From Paragyromitra xinjiangensis (Eukaryota; Ascomycota; Pezizomycetes; Pezizales; Discinaceae), in contig JBCAMK010000005.1 of NCBI GenBank assembly GCA_038503065.1, forward strand, positions 1,674,001-1,738,000: DNA of 64,000 nt, read 5' to 3'. This document shows, one piece after another, positions 36,183 through 46,800 of this stretch (positions within the stretch are counted from its first letter, which is position 1; each line of letters starts with the position of its first letter). The notes under the pieces were generated by a model. That model had not been told where the DNA came from and did not search any database. It saw only the letters and a list, made by a program, of their open reading frames with translations. Made by a program: the position numbers and the translations under genes.

Positions 36183-37010
36183 TGTTGCGGAGGGATTGAT
36201 GAGGTGGTGGAAGTGGAGATGGAGGCGTGGTGGTGGTTTGGCGTCAGACGCGGTTTTGAACACGGGGTGCCAAGGAGGCCGGGTTTTTGGTGGGTTAGGG
36301 TTGGGGTGTCAGTGATAACGGTCTCGGTCTGCAAGGACTCTGGCATTCAAGGGGAGGGTTTCTATTCGACCACGATTCGACATCTGTAGCCAATACTCAC
36401 TGCTTCCCCTGCTTTCCACGGCAGTTCATGGCGCATCACTCGTCCGAGGACCAACACGGTGGGACGGAATGTTGTGCGTGGATTGGTGATTCCGGGATCG
36501 CCATAAATGTTGTGATATTGCGGGCGCAGCTGTACGTACCGAGACAGACGAATGGGAATCCTCCGGGCTGTTTGAGTTGCGGGCCGACCCGCGGGATCAT
36601 ACATGTGCAGGAGGAGCCCAGTGGTGATCGCTGAGCTGGGGGTTCAGAGGGGGTTTTCTGCGAGTTTGTTTTCGCTGCATAGAGTCCAACTCCCGTAGCC
36701 ATGGTTGAGGGGGAATGGGCGAGCGAAGATGAACTGCCGTACCACGATAATGAATTAGCTGGACAAAGGCTTTATGAGGGAAGATGCGGTGCTATTTCTG
36801 GTGAATTAACTCACCCATAGCTCCATGTATAGCTTTTACCGTACAGAATATCTCCATGACATTGTAAATACCTGCAACTCCAGGGCTAGGGTTCTCCCCA
36901 TTCAGCCACAGCCGATCCACCCCGTAACCTCGGTATCACGTCACCACCGTGTTCCAGATCCCCTTTCCCCTTCCCTCCACCATCAGTCCCTCCCTCACTA
37001 AACCTCCAAA
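36183..37010. promoter_or_regulatory. Divergent intergenic region NAP/SET versus CoA kinase
   Basis: The 828 nt separate two divergent starts. Overlapping frames of 60-90 codons exist on both strands around 36360-36700 but none has a recognisable domain, and they overlap one another. The last 60 nt before the kinase ATG are C/T-rich, as in a fungal 5' leader. Confidence 0.45.
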
Positions 37011-37861
37011 ATGCTCTTGATAGGTCTCACCGGCTCCATCTCCACCGGCAAATCCACCGTCTCCTCAATCCTCTCCTCCCCACCCCACAACCTCCCCGTG
37101 ATTGACGCCGACCTCCTCGCGCGCAAAGTCGTCGAACCAGGGACCAAAGGCTACTCACAGATCGTAACCTACTTCCAACCCAGCACCCCAGACCTACTAG
37201 CAGAAGACGGGAGCTTAAATCGTGCAGTTCTTGGAAGAAGGGTATTTGGCGATGATGAAGAGCGACGGAGGGATAGAAGGGTGTTGAATGGGATTGTACA
37301 TCCCCTTGTGAGGAAAGAGATGTTTGTTTCCCCTTCTTACATTCTAGGGCAGTGCTGAAGGTGACCAGGTATAAGGAAATCACAACACATTATCTCTGCG
37401 GACACTGGGCATGCGTTCTTGACATCCCACTGTTGTTCGAGTCCTCGTTGGACCTGATCTGTGGTGCTGTTCTCGTTGTGGCGGTTTCGAATCGTGAGGT
37501 TCAGTTGCAGAGGCTGCTGGCACGGGATGCAAATAGTGGAGGGGATATGACGAGGGAGGATGCAGAGCGACGGGTGTTATCGCAGATGCTGATCGAAGAG
37601 AAGACGGAGCGGGTTGAGGAGATTTATGGTGTGCGTGGGAGGGGGTATGTGTTACTGAACGATGGGAGTATTGACGATCTACGAGAAGAGGTGGGGAGGA
37701 CGTTGGGGGAGGTGAGGAGGGGGAGGGATGGGTTGTGGAAGTGGTTGCTGTGGGCGTTTCCGCCGTTGGCTGGGATTTTGGGATTTTGGATCTGTTTTAT
37801 GAATTGGTGGTGGAGGAAGAAGTGGATGGAGGATAGGGAGAGGACTAAGGCGAAATTGTGA
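37011..37861 (+). CDS. CAB5: Dephospho-CoA kinase (CoaE/Cab5 family)
   Basis: Two exons, 37011-37321 and 37369-37861, give 267 residues. The enzyme phosphorylates dephospho-CoA at the ribose 3' position, the last step of CoA synthesis. The Walker A loop GSISTGKST is at residues 8-16, the substrate segment VIDADLLARKVVEPG at about 30-45, and the lid and nucleotide region VLDIPLLFES after the intron. The Arg-rich part (RLLARDANSGGDMTREDAER) is typical. The 47-nt intron has a GTTTGT donor; the nearer AG would leave an implausible 26-nt intron, and using the second AG gives the conserved VRKEMYKEITTHYLCGHW. A hydrophobic segment near the C-terminus (LLWAFPPLAGILGFWICFMN) followed by a Lys/Arg-rich end suggests membrane anchoring, which fits membrane-associated fungal CoA synthesis. 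Confidence 0.92.
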
Positions 37862-38093
37862 GAATTTGATGGGTGTAGGATTATGGAGTTTGGATATTGG
37901 TTTTGGTTGGATGTTTAATGATCTTCAGTTTGGACTTGATACATTTAATTTTGGGAGCAGAGTTATCGTTTGTTAGATTGGGGCTGGTTTTGCTACAGCG
38001 CGGATATCAATATCATAGGATTATAGAGCATGGGATTTATCACGACTGTAGACCGTCTTGATCTCCTTAATCCATCACAATACCGCCCTCAAG

Positions 38094-38645
38094 CTACTTC
38101 GGCTCCCCATTAATAGTAGCCACAACCTTCCGATTATGTCTCGCCGTCCTAAACTCCAAATACCAAATCCCTAAACCCATTAGCCCAGCCCACCTCCCAC
38201 AATCAAGAAATCATAAACCCACCCTGCCACGTCCCCGTCGCCAACCTCCCATCCGTGATAGGAATCGTTACGCTCGCCCCAATAAGCGAACTTTTAATAT
38301 GACCCTACCACACCCATTAGCCCCTCCTCACCCTCCCTTCGACGGGTATACACATACCGGCATATCATCACTTCCCTCCGCATCATGTCTATAAATCCCC
38401 TCCCCTTTCTTATCCTCCACCACGATCCGATCCAACGCATCGCTCATGTCGGCTCTAACATCGTCATCCCAGTTCTCGTTGAGACTGAGTGCGCAGCTAG
38501 TGTGCTGGATGAACAGGGTTAGGAGTCCGATGCGGTAGTTGCTGATTTCGGGGAGCGCGTTGGTTATTTCTGTGGTTACGAGGTAGGAGCCGCGGGAGCG
38601 CGGGGTGAGGGGGATGGTTTTTTGGAACCAGGTTGGGGTGGGCAT
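38094..38645 (-). CDS. YjbQ/UPF0047 family protein
   Basis: Three exons, 38645-38358, 38304-38223 and 38170-38094, give 148 residues, the normal length. Family marks are GSYLVTTEI (about 20-28), [20 protein letters not shown] with its conserved His and Asn, the Asp/Glu/His-containing [32 protein letters not shown] across the first intron, and [13 protein letters not shown] across the second. Bacterial YjbQ has weak thiamine-phosphate synthase activity, but the physiological role is not established, so I assign none. The frame is open up to an ATG at 38789, which would add 48 residues without similarity to the family; the ATG at 38645 gives the standard start ([13 protein letters not shown]). 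Confidence 0.9.
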
Positions 38646-39675
38646 TGTGGTGAGGGGGATGACGTAGGCGGTTGGTGGGGTTGTGGTGGGGTTGAGGTTG
38701 GAAATGATATGGGTTTGGTTGTTGCGAGCTTGGGTATGTATTCTAGAACCGATGGTATCTAACTCACGCTCTTCCTCACAGCTGAACATTTTACGAATTG
38801 CGGTTTTTTTTTAATTCATCCCGCCGCAAACCCAGCAGCAGAGAAACCCAAAAAGATAACTAGAAAAAAACCCCCCCACCCACCCCCCACCATCCTAAAA
38901 AATGCCACTGAAAACGACAGTAAGAAATATAAGTTACGGAAAATACGAAGGCACTACTACTAATACGCTAATAAAAACACAATCAATAATATACGCTTAA
39001 TCCCCATCCCCATCAAACCCTCATCGTAGACAGACGCCTTTTTCATCTCCCACTTACAAGTTAGTTTTTTCACCCCCCCCGGGATAGAAGAAATAAAAAC
39101 ACAAGCATTACATGCTTTCGGATTTGTTGCCCATACATCCTACCGAAACGTCACCCCCCCGCCGCCGTCGCCAGCGTACAGTATGCATTCCAAGACGCAA
39201 TTAAGTACTGACTCGGAAAAAAAGAATATGCGTCTATCGACAAATATAAGCAATAAAAATGGAGTAAGATGGAGTAAAGCGGAAGAAAGAGAAAAGAGAA
39301 AAAAGAACCCCTCGCTCCCAGGATCAAAGCAAGAAAGAAAAGAACTGCTAACAAAACCCCGTACAAAAGAAGAAACATGCTGGAATGGGATATCATGAAG
39401 GCTGAAAAGCAAAAGAATAAACAGACAAAAGAATAAACCCTAGAGCCATGGGGAAATATGAAGAAAATGAGAAAAAAAATGAGAAAAAAACAGTAACCAA
39501 GGTGAATCAGAAGCACTCCAAGTCGCCGTTTGAAGAATCCCCATGCAAAACCAAAACCGAAAAGACGAAGGAAAAAGGAAAAAGGAAAAATAAACTCAAA
39601 AGTCGAAGGTTGAAAGAAAGAACCATTTTTGCCTTCCCAAGGCCAGTCACAAAGTAGGGATCATCAAATGCGAGG
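38646..39675. other. Purine-rich intergenic stretch, probably 3' region of the Zn2Cys6 gene
   Basis: From about 39180 to 39620 the plus strand is very purine-rich (AAAGAAAG, GAAAAAAAG blocks); on the sense strand of the downstream-ending transcription factor it is a pyrimidine-rich 3' region. Long hydrophobic frames on the minus strand here are a by-product of that TTT/TCT composition and are not genes. Short C runs occur at 38868-38890 and 39071-39080. Confidence 0.6.
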
Positions 39676-42600
39676 TCAATGATGGATACCGTGATCCTTA
39701 CTATTATCTGCACTAACCTCTCCCATCAATGACTGGTCGCCCGGAACCATTGCGCCTTCCCGACCAGTCCCCAAGTCTGATGGATTCCTGATTCCAACAG
39801 CTTTGCTAACATAATGAGCGTCCAATGTATCTGCCGATACCAACAAGTGGAGCACATCCATTGGATTTGTGTCCGCCTTTGGTACCGCTTCGCTGGGTCG
39901 TCGACTTCCTGGACCAGAGCTTTCTGAGCCTGATGAGTCGGCCAATTTGCCATCAAGAACAGCGCTGGGGTGGAAATAGAGTGTTGAAATGCTTGTCTTC
40001 CCCTTTTCTCTTCTCTTGCCCGAAGATGTCGATCCATTCTCCTCGTGCGTTTTTTCATCTTCGTCGTCGTCGTTATCGCTATCTTCGAGATCCTGGTCGA
40101 TATGGTGTCCTTGCATTTGCTCGAAAGATTGCTGCGGCATAAGCGACATCGGGGATGGATCGAGAATCGCATGTCCTTGCATCTCAGTTTGGTACGCAAC
40201 ATCAGTAGTTGGTGCAAGTGATGTTACCATCCCGTCCATAGCGCTTCTCATATTATGAACCGAGTCGGGATCCAGATATAGCTGCGGGAATCCACCTTCT
40301 GCTTCGGCAATCCCGTATAGGTGAAGCGCTGAGCTTGCGAACGCCACCTCGTAAAAATGCTCAGGGACGCCATACCAACTTTGTTGATTCATAGATGCAG
40401 ACACCGGGAGATTTTGATCGAGGCCAGGTTGCAGATCGTAGGTGACAGGATCAATCGGGAACTGAAACATGGGGTAGGTGGCTAAAAGCTCGCTGCCGTT
40501 TCCAGAATCCGGAGATGGGATAACATTGCTCATTCGACCTGACGGTGGCTGTGACATACTCCTTTCCAGACCCCGGCAATTCTTCCGCAGTTTCTTGTAC
40601 ATCCCTTCCAATGGCTTCCAATATTTCCGCAGCTCCTTCAACCATTCCAATCCGACAAATACCCTCTCTTTCTGGTCCCGAGCACCTCCAGGTTCTCCTT
40701 TCAACTCTATCGCTCGGATGATTGATATGTCGCAAGCATCAGATATGGCCTGACCTAGAAAGGGAGCATTGACAATCACTTCAATATCCCCCATCCTCTG
40801 CGCTTCATTTCTCTTCTGCTGCACATGAGACATGATTAGGAGAACTGCATCTGCATGCACGAATGTCTTCCGGATACTTTGCACGATATTTTCCATCGCA
40901 GCGCTTGAGTTTGAACTTTCTATCTCTTTGTGGCTGTTCATCGTCCTTACATATCTGTGCACGTATGCCATAGCTGTGTGCCACATGACGTGCATGGTGA
41001 CGAACGCACCAGCTGTGCCCACTTTGATTTGGCCTGCAAGATTCTCATTTGAATATTCCAGTCCTCGGGGAAGCGTTTTCCGCCAGGTTTCCAAATTTTC
41101 TATCAATGAATAAAATTCCTTCTCTCTATCCTTTTCCTTGTCGAATCCAGACAAATGTATTTGCTTCAAGATATTGCCCCAGATACCAACCACACGGACA
41201 AGAAATGCCATAGCACCCATGTACGTGTCCCCATCCAGGGGTTTACTTGGATTTGGGCCCAGGAGGTGCTGGGTAATGACACTTTTACCATCCCTGAAAG
41301 ATGGCTGGTTGCATGGGAGCTGAACATGGCAGTCATGGTCCTGGGTGAGAAAAGGTCGTGCAACACCGTAACCGTTGAACCTCTGCGGAGACTAGTTAGC
41401 ATCAAAACCTAGCACCAATTGCATAGAAGTACTTACATCCATCAAATAGTAAGACCAATAAGTTCGTCTTGCAACTTCCCTAGCAATCGGAGACTTAATG
41501 ACCATCTTTGCTTGTCCATTCTCCAAGTTCAAATTTAAGGCCGAGCCCATCCTAACAGCCATACCGCAAAACATCCATGCTTTATCTCCCTTACTGCTTC
41601 CAAAGTCGTGCAGCCCCATATGTATCATGCTTTGAACCACCTCAACACAATAATTGTCGTAGTTTTCAAAGATGAGTTTTCTTGCTGGCTCTGCGAATTC
41701 CTCCTCATGTTTGGAAAACCTGTCGGAAAACCTAGCTGCAACCGCACACAGAGAGAATAATAAAACAGGTGGCTGCTTATGAAGCGTCTCGGTGAATGTT
41801 TGGCGATGAAGAAAAGCATAAGTCTGCGAGTAAACATAGGTGAAATATACATTGACCAAGTGCTCCAACACATCGGAGTTAGGAAGTTGACTGTGCCTTG
41901 GGTCCTCGCCAAATGGATAGGGTATTTGAATAAGAGGGGGTGTACTCGTCAATGTCGGCGTTACACTCATACCCTTCGAGCCTGTTTCGTATGGATTAGA
42001 GTTCATGCCATAGGTGACAGGATGCTCCATTGAGATTGATGTGGTCGGAGAAGCGGAAGTGTATGAATTTGGGGGAGTCTCTGATGGTCCGTGCTTCCCT
42101 GTGCTTCCATATGAGTATTGTTCGGCCAAAAGCCTAGAATTGTAAGATCTGGATGCTAGCCCCTCATCTGTCACATTCACTGATGCAATAGCTTCATGAG
42201 TCGCAAACGTCAACCTTTTCTCTCTTTGCACCGGAGTTGTTTGCATTTTTGGCTGCTGATGTCGTACAATTGTTTTGGAGCTGTCCATGGAGCTGTCCAT
42301 GCCAGAAGCCTTCTCATCAAGCGGCTCCATTGAAAACGAACTGTCTCTTGATGACTTCCCTCGTTTGGAAAAGCTTCCAGGTTTTGGACCATCATCAGAG
42401 GTTTTTCGTTTCTTCGAACTTGCCGCAACACCTTGTGCGCCACCTAGAGAAAGAAGACCTTGAGATACGGATCCCCCAATTCCCGGGTCTGGATCTATTG
42501 TCCCATCTTTCTTTCTTTTCTTTTCCGAAATTTTCTTGGAATTCTTCCGAGTTGGTTTCTCTTCCCTTAATAAAGCAAGCCTGATCAGAAATTGCACGAA

Positions 42601-44494
42601 AATATACTAGAATCAAAATGCGTAGTAGGGTACTTACTCATCCTGGCTACAAGCAATCCTCATCTTCTCGCAATGTTGGCATTTTGAATCATCCTGCTCG
42701 CTCTCACTTCAGCCCCGTAGGTCATACAAGTTAGTCAAATTTGAAAAGATCCTAGGCGGGTGGGATGAATAAAAAAAAGATAGTGAAAAAAATAGGTTGA
42801 ACATACACACACTTGATCTTCTTGGTTCGGCAGCTCGCACATGCCTTTGGTAGCCGTTGTCTAGCTTTCCCGGCAGAGGTGAGTCCCCACTCCGGGAAGA
42901 CGGGAAGACCATCTTTGAATAATGGTAGAAGCTTATTAAGACACTTTTTACCAGCACCTATCTGCCACCCTTGTGGAACCTCGTTGGCAATATCCACCGG
43001 TACGGGATCTTCTTCGTAGTACTGCTTTCCATTGTGGTCAGTAAAAACAGGCCCACCCCTCTTCTTGCTACCCTCCCTGCCACTGCCAGCGCTTCCAGTA
43101 GAATCAATACTATCCCTCCTTGCACGGGGTAGAACATTCCGTGTGGTACTAGGGCTGACACTTGCACTTGCAGTCCTAGAGACAGCCTCTCTCTTGATAT
43201 CATCCTCATCGTCTGTATCATCATGGCGCTGATTTTGGGCGTGTTCCTGAAGGTTGGGATGGCCATTTGATAGATTCGCATTACCCTGAGGGGACGCTTT
43301 TCGGATCTCCATTGCCGATGGCCGCCGTAGCTGGGACTCCAGACTGGTCTGATATGGGTTTTCCTCCGAGTGAGCTCTATCTGGAGCGCTTTTGTCATCG
43401 AAACGGTAGCCCTCACCGTGTGTGTTATTATACTGGTAGCCGCGGTTGAAGTGTGCACTATCGTTCCTCATCGAGCCTGACTTAGTACCAGGGGATAATG
43501 GAGAGCTGTTAGAATAGTAGTTCTGTGAGTTCACTGGTGCTGGGGTACCGAATTGATGAGGCATATGTTCCCCGCCGCCGGAGCGCATATCCATCCCAGA
43601 TAACCGTCTAACGCCGCCCCCACTGTTTATAAGACGACTAGCCTGCGGAGAATATTTCGAGTCATGAACTGACTCTACGAAACTATTCCGTTCAGAAGGC
43701 CGATGGTGATGGTGATCGGCACGCTGGTTATGTTGATAATCCCGTCGTTCTTGCTGCACTTCCTGAAGATGATGGCTCCCGTTAAGAGATGGGGCGGACA
43801 TGGTAGTAACAACAGGGACTGTTGAAGAAGCTGGTTGTCTGAGCCCCGATGAGGTGGCTAGGTTATTCGCAGGAGGTAATTGATTCGTCCCTATTGCCTG
43901 AGGAGTTCGTGGTGAGCTAGGGTACTGGTTTGGAGGAGATGGTGCGGCGTTGGGCTCAACAGGGTGATGTGGCGGACGACCATAGGATGGAGTATTATTG
44001 TAAGGGGAGTGGTTTGTCATATTGTGAGGATGGGTATAGTTGGAGTCTTGCAGCGAAGGCTGCTGTCGAGAGATGGGTCGTGTTGGATCCCAAGAAGGCG
44101 TTGGTGAGTACTGGATGCCATGAGGGGCGACGGCTGGAGAAGCGATGTGACGTTGGTGCTCGCGATCACCATTATTTTGATTCGGGTAAGGGATCGTATG
44201 GTAGCCCGGCCACTTTGAATGAGACGCATTACTTGATGCACCGCTGGGGTAAGCGGTTCTAGGGGTCGAGCTAGGTGCGTTTGTGTATTGATATTGGTGA
44301 TTCTGTTCACCAGTGCTCATGCCATTCATGGCCACATCATTACCAGAGGAGAACTCAGTCAAGGTACCGTAACCAGAATTATGACGTGTGGTAGGAATTG
44401 GATGAACACCACTCCCGCTGGAAACAGAGGCTTGAGAAATCTTCTGGGCGGCGGGGGCGAAAGTGTGTGTGCCGTGGCTGTTGTTCTCCGACAT
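39676..44494 (-). CDS. Zn2Cys6 transcription factor with central DNA-binding domain
   Basis: Four exons, 44494-42807, 42706-42638, 42580-41437 and 41382-39676, give 1535 residues. The first 540 are disordered and rich in Ser, Asn, His, Gln and Pro. A conserved-looking block (VFTDHNGKQYYEEDPVPVDI, then PLFKDGLPVFPEWGLTSAGK) precedes the binuclear zinc cluster, whose six Cys are at 552, 555, 562, 572, 575 and 582 (spacing 2-6-9-2-6), completed by the 69-nt second exon. A Lys/Arg-rich linker follows. The fungal-specific regulatory domain spans roughly 690-960, with NVYFTYVYSQTYAFLHRQTF and REVARRTYWSYYLMDRFNGY. The C-terminus is acidic and Gln/Met/Ser-rich, a likely activation region. Proteins of this group bind CGG-type sites; the target here is unknown. 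A GTG 21 nt upstream extends the frame, but the ATG at 44494 is the sensible start. I do not recognise a named orthologue. Confidence 0.9.
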
Positions 44495-45360
44495 TGAGAA
44501 GGGTGCTACTTCCACAGCCCTGGGCAGTTATGAAGATCGGATGAAATGATGTCTGGCGAGCTGTCTCGGGTGTTGTTGAGAGCAAGGTCAGATTTCTAGG
44601 GGTGCGGGGGTGGAGAGGAAAATGCCGCGTGGGGAAGTAACTTTTTGTAGGGCCACAAAAGACAAATAAATAATTTTGATTGATTTATAGCCTTCCAACT
44701 AAATCAATAAGAAGCCAGCGATGGACTTCGGAGAAATTCCCACCTTTGGAATTTGGGCAGTGTCTCACGATAACTCGCTATTGAGTACGGCAAGTCTTCG
44801 TTGGTCGTCCGATGTACAAAGGCTCAACGTCAACTGCACGATGTATCGGGAGTGTATCGAGGAGACGAGCGGGGTATTTGTGGAAGATAGTGCAAAGATG
44901 TCAGGCTGGTCATTCGACAGCGAAAAGGCAGCCGGATGTATACAGAAGACCGTGTTATACCACTCCGAATTGCTCACAAATATCTGGCAAATTCATGGAA
45001 AGCAGCGTACGACTAGCTGAAAACTATTAGAAGGGCAATTTTCAGCGTCTTCGATGACGGGAATTCCCGGTCCAAGTGTAATGTCGAAGAATGGATCAGA
45101 GAAAATAGAGGAATACTCTTTTTTGCGAGTGATCGCCGGTTCCTGCGCAGAAAGAGATGGTTAGCTTCCAGAAGGGTCATAAAGCTTGAGAGATGACAGC
45201 TCACGTTAAGCCTCTCCCAAAAGGCCAAATAGACTTGCAGGACTTTCCTCAGTCGTGAGTCGTTAGACCAGAAAGCTTGCTTAGTCGCAGCGGCAGACCT
45301 CAGGCCGGCGGCCCCAATAACTGGAGATGGCGGAGGTTGGAAGAGGATGTTGAGGCTCTT

Positions 45361-45381
45361 CAGCAGCAGCAGCAGCAGCAG
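45361..45381. repeat. (CAG)7 microsatellite
   Basis: Seven perfect CAG units on the plus strand in the upstream region of the Zn2Cys6 gene. Confidence 0.95.
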
Positions 45382-45868
45382 CACAGTAGAGGGCGGGCTA
45401 CCTCCGGTTGTTGGATCGGCACTGGGTGCGCCTGGGCTGGGAAAGCGAGAGCAGCAGGCAGGCCTGATCCGATTTAGATGCGATACCTTCGCGAGCGGAA
45501 CGGGGTGCTGGCGATAGATCGTATCGTGAACACCACCCTGCGACCCTATTTCTTGGGGTGGAGGGGGCAGCTTCTTCCTCTCACTCGCGATGCACACACA
45601 ACCGTGCCCCGCGATAATAGAATCAATCCACCACCACCAAACCAGCCAAGCAGCAGCAGCTCCTCGAGAAGGCGGCTCGCTCAGAAGCGACCGCACCTGG
45701 CGTGCGAGCTCGCAATCCGATCCTACTCTCAATTCCTCCGTCGTGAAAAAGTAAAAAAGGGGGGAGGCCGTCTGTCGTCCGTTCGTTCAGGTGCAGACAG
45801 AGGAAGAACCAAAGTGTCCGCGGTATCCAACACTCCTGCACAGTACCGTCCGTCCGTCTCTCTGCGCT

Positions 45869-45888
45869 CAATCAATCAATCAATCAAT
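45869..45888. repeat. (CAAT)5 microsatellite
   Basis: Five perfect CAAT units. CCAAT-like cores could form here, but the repeat phase gives TCAAT rather than CCAAT. Confidence 0.95.
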
Positions 45889-45955
45889 GTTTTCACGGAA
45901 GAGAAACTGTGTCGATCAACGTTATGGAGGTTTTCTTTTGCGCTGCCAGTTAGTA

Positions 45956-45980
45956 GTACTGTACTGTACTGTACTGTACT
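45956..45980. repeat. (GTACT)5 microsatellite
   Basis: Five perfect GTACT units followed by a degenerate ATACT copy. The unit contains the palindrome GTAC, so the array can fold on itself. Confidence 0.95.
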
Positions 45981-46259
45981 ATACTGTGCTCTACTCCTCC
46001 TACCCGAGTCGCAATGTCGCACACACACCGCGTGAAGCCCTCAGCCCGACCGTTGTTTCTTTTTCCTTTCTCTTCTCCCTCTTGCGCTTCTCGACCTTCT
46101 TTCACTTTGACCGACGATGATGCAGGAGGGTCCAGGTCGGAACAGGTCCGTGAGCAGCAGGAAACGGGGACGTGATAATTGCCAGGCATAGCGCCCCATG
46201 TATGCAGTGGTCACTCACACGCTTCTTGAACCCCTCCCTCCTCCCCATCCTCGCCGCCG

Positions 46260-46271
46260 CCCCCCCCCCCC
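46260..46271. repeat. 12-nt homopolymer C run
   Basis: Twelve consecutive C following CCGCCGC-type sequence; prone to length error in sequencing. Confidence 0.85.
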
Positions 46272-46800
46272 TTTCCTGCCTTCCGGGGTCTCGCGATACG
46301 ATGTCCCCCAAACCTTCCGCGGTCCACACCCCCCCTCCCCACCACCAGTCTAGCCACCTAGTCTCGTGCGGTATGGCACAATATGGCATAATGGCTCGCG
46401 TCTGCTTCTTCTCCATCTGTCTCCTCGATCCACGCCAGACGACATGTACGAACTTTGAATAGGTAATGACCAGGCTGTTGCCCCAAGCAATCCCTGCTCG
46501 CCTCGTTTGTTTTAAGAAAATTGGCATCCTCGCACCCATACCCCCCAACCCACCATCCTGAGTTACGGTACGCTATTGCTGCGAGCTCAGGCTTGGAGTT
46601 GCTCCTCGCAGCATGGCTTGTGCGACATCTCTCGGTGTAGGTATCCGTCATGTCCCGACTGCGGCTAGGTAATATTTTTTCCATCGCATACTCCGGGCTG
46701 CTGAATAATTCTCGTGCCTACAAAAGCTGTCATATCCACTACTAAATGGCCATACTTGTTTCCTGGGACTCTGGGGGCCCTCCTGGCGGGAATCATCGGA

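Larger units (their letters stand above)
44495..46800. promoter_or_regulatory. Long microsatellite-rich upstream region of the Zn2Cys6 gene
   Basis: About 2.3 kb upstream of the regulator, GC-richer than the stretch beyond it, hold a series of simple repeats: CAG units (45361), CAAT units (45869), GTACT units (45956) and a C run (46260). Frames of 100-240 codons on both strands are low in complexity (poly-Leu, poly-Ser, poly-Pro from the repeats) and overlap one another, so I read this as promoter plus long 5' leader rather than genes. Confidence 0.5.

Noticed and set aside
36362..36702. Overlapping 80-90 codon frames between the NAP/SET and CoA kinase genes
   Set aside because: Frames on both strands overlap each other and have mixed composition; none has a domain.
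39151..39516. 121-codon very hydrophobic frame that looks like a membrane protein
   Set aside because: It is a by-product of the TTT/TCT-rich strand in a 3' region; overlapping frames give equally hydrophobic peptides.
44721..45020. 99-codon plus-strand frame just upstream of the regulator
   Set aside because: It is overlapped by frames on both strands, has no domain and lies in the probable promoter.
45013..45732. 239-codon open frame on the minus strand
   Set aside because: It runs through the CAG microsatellite (giving poly-Leu) and other low-complexity sequence and has no family resemblance.
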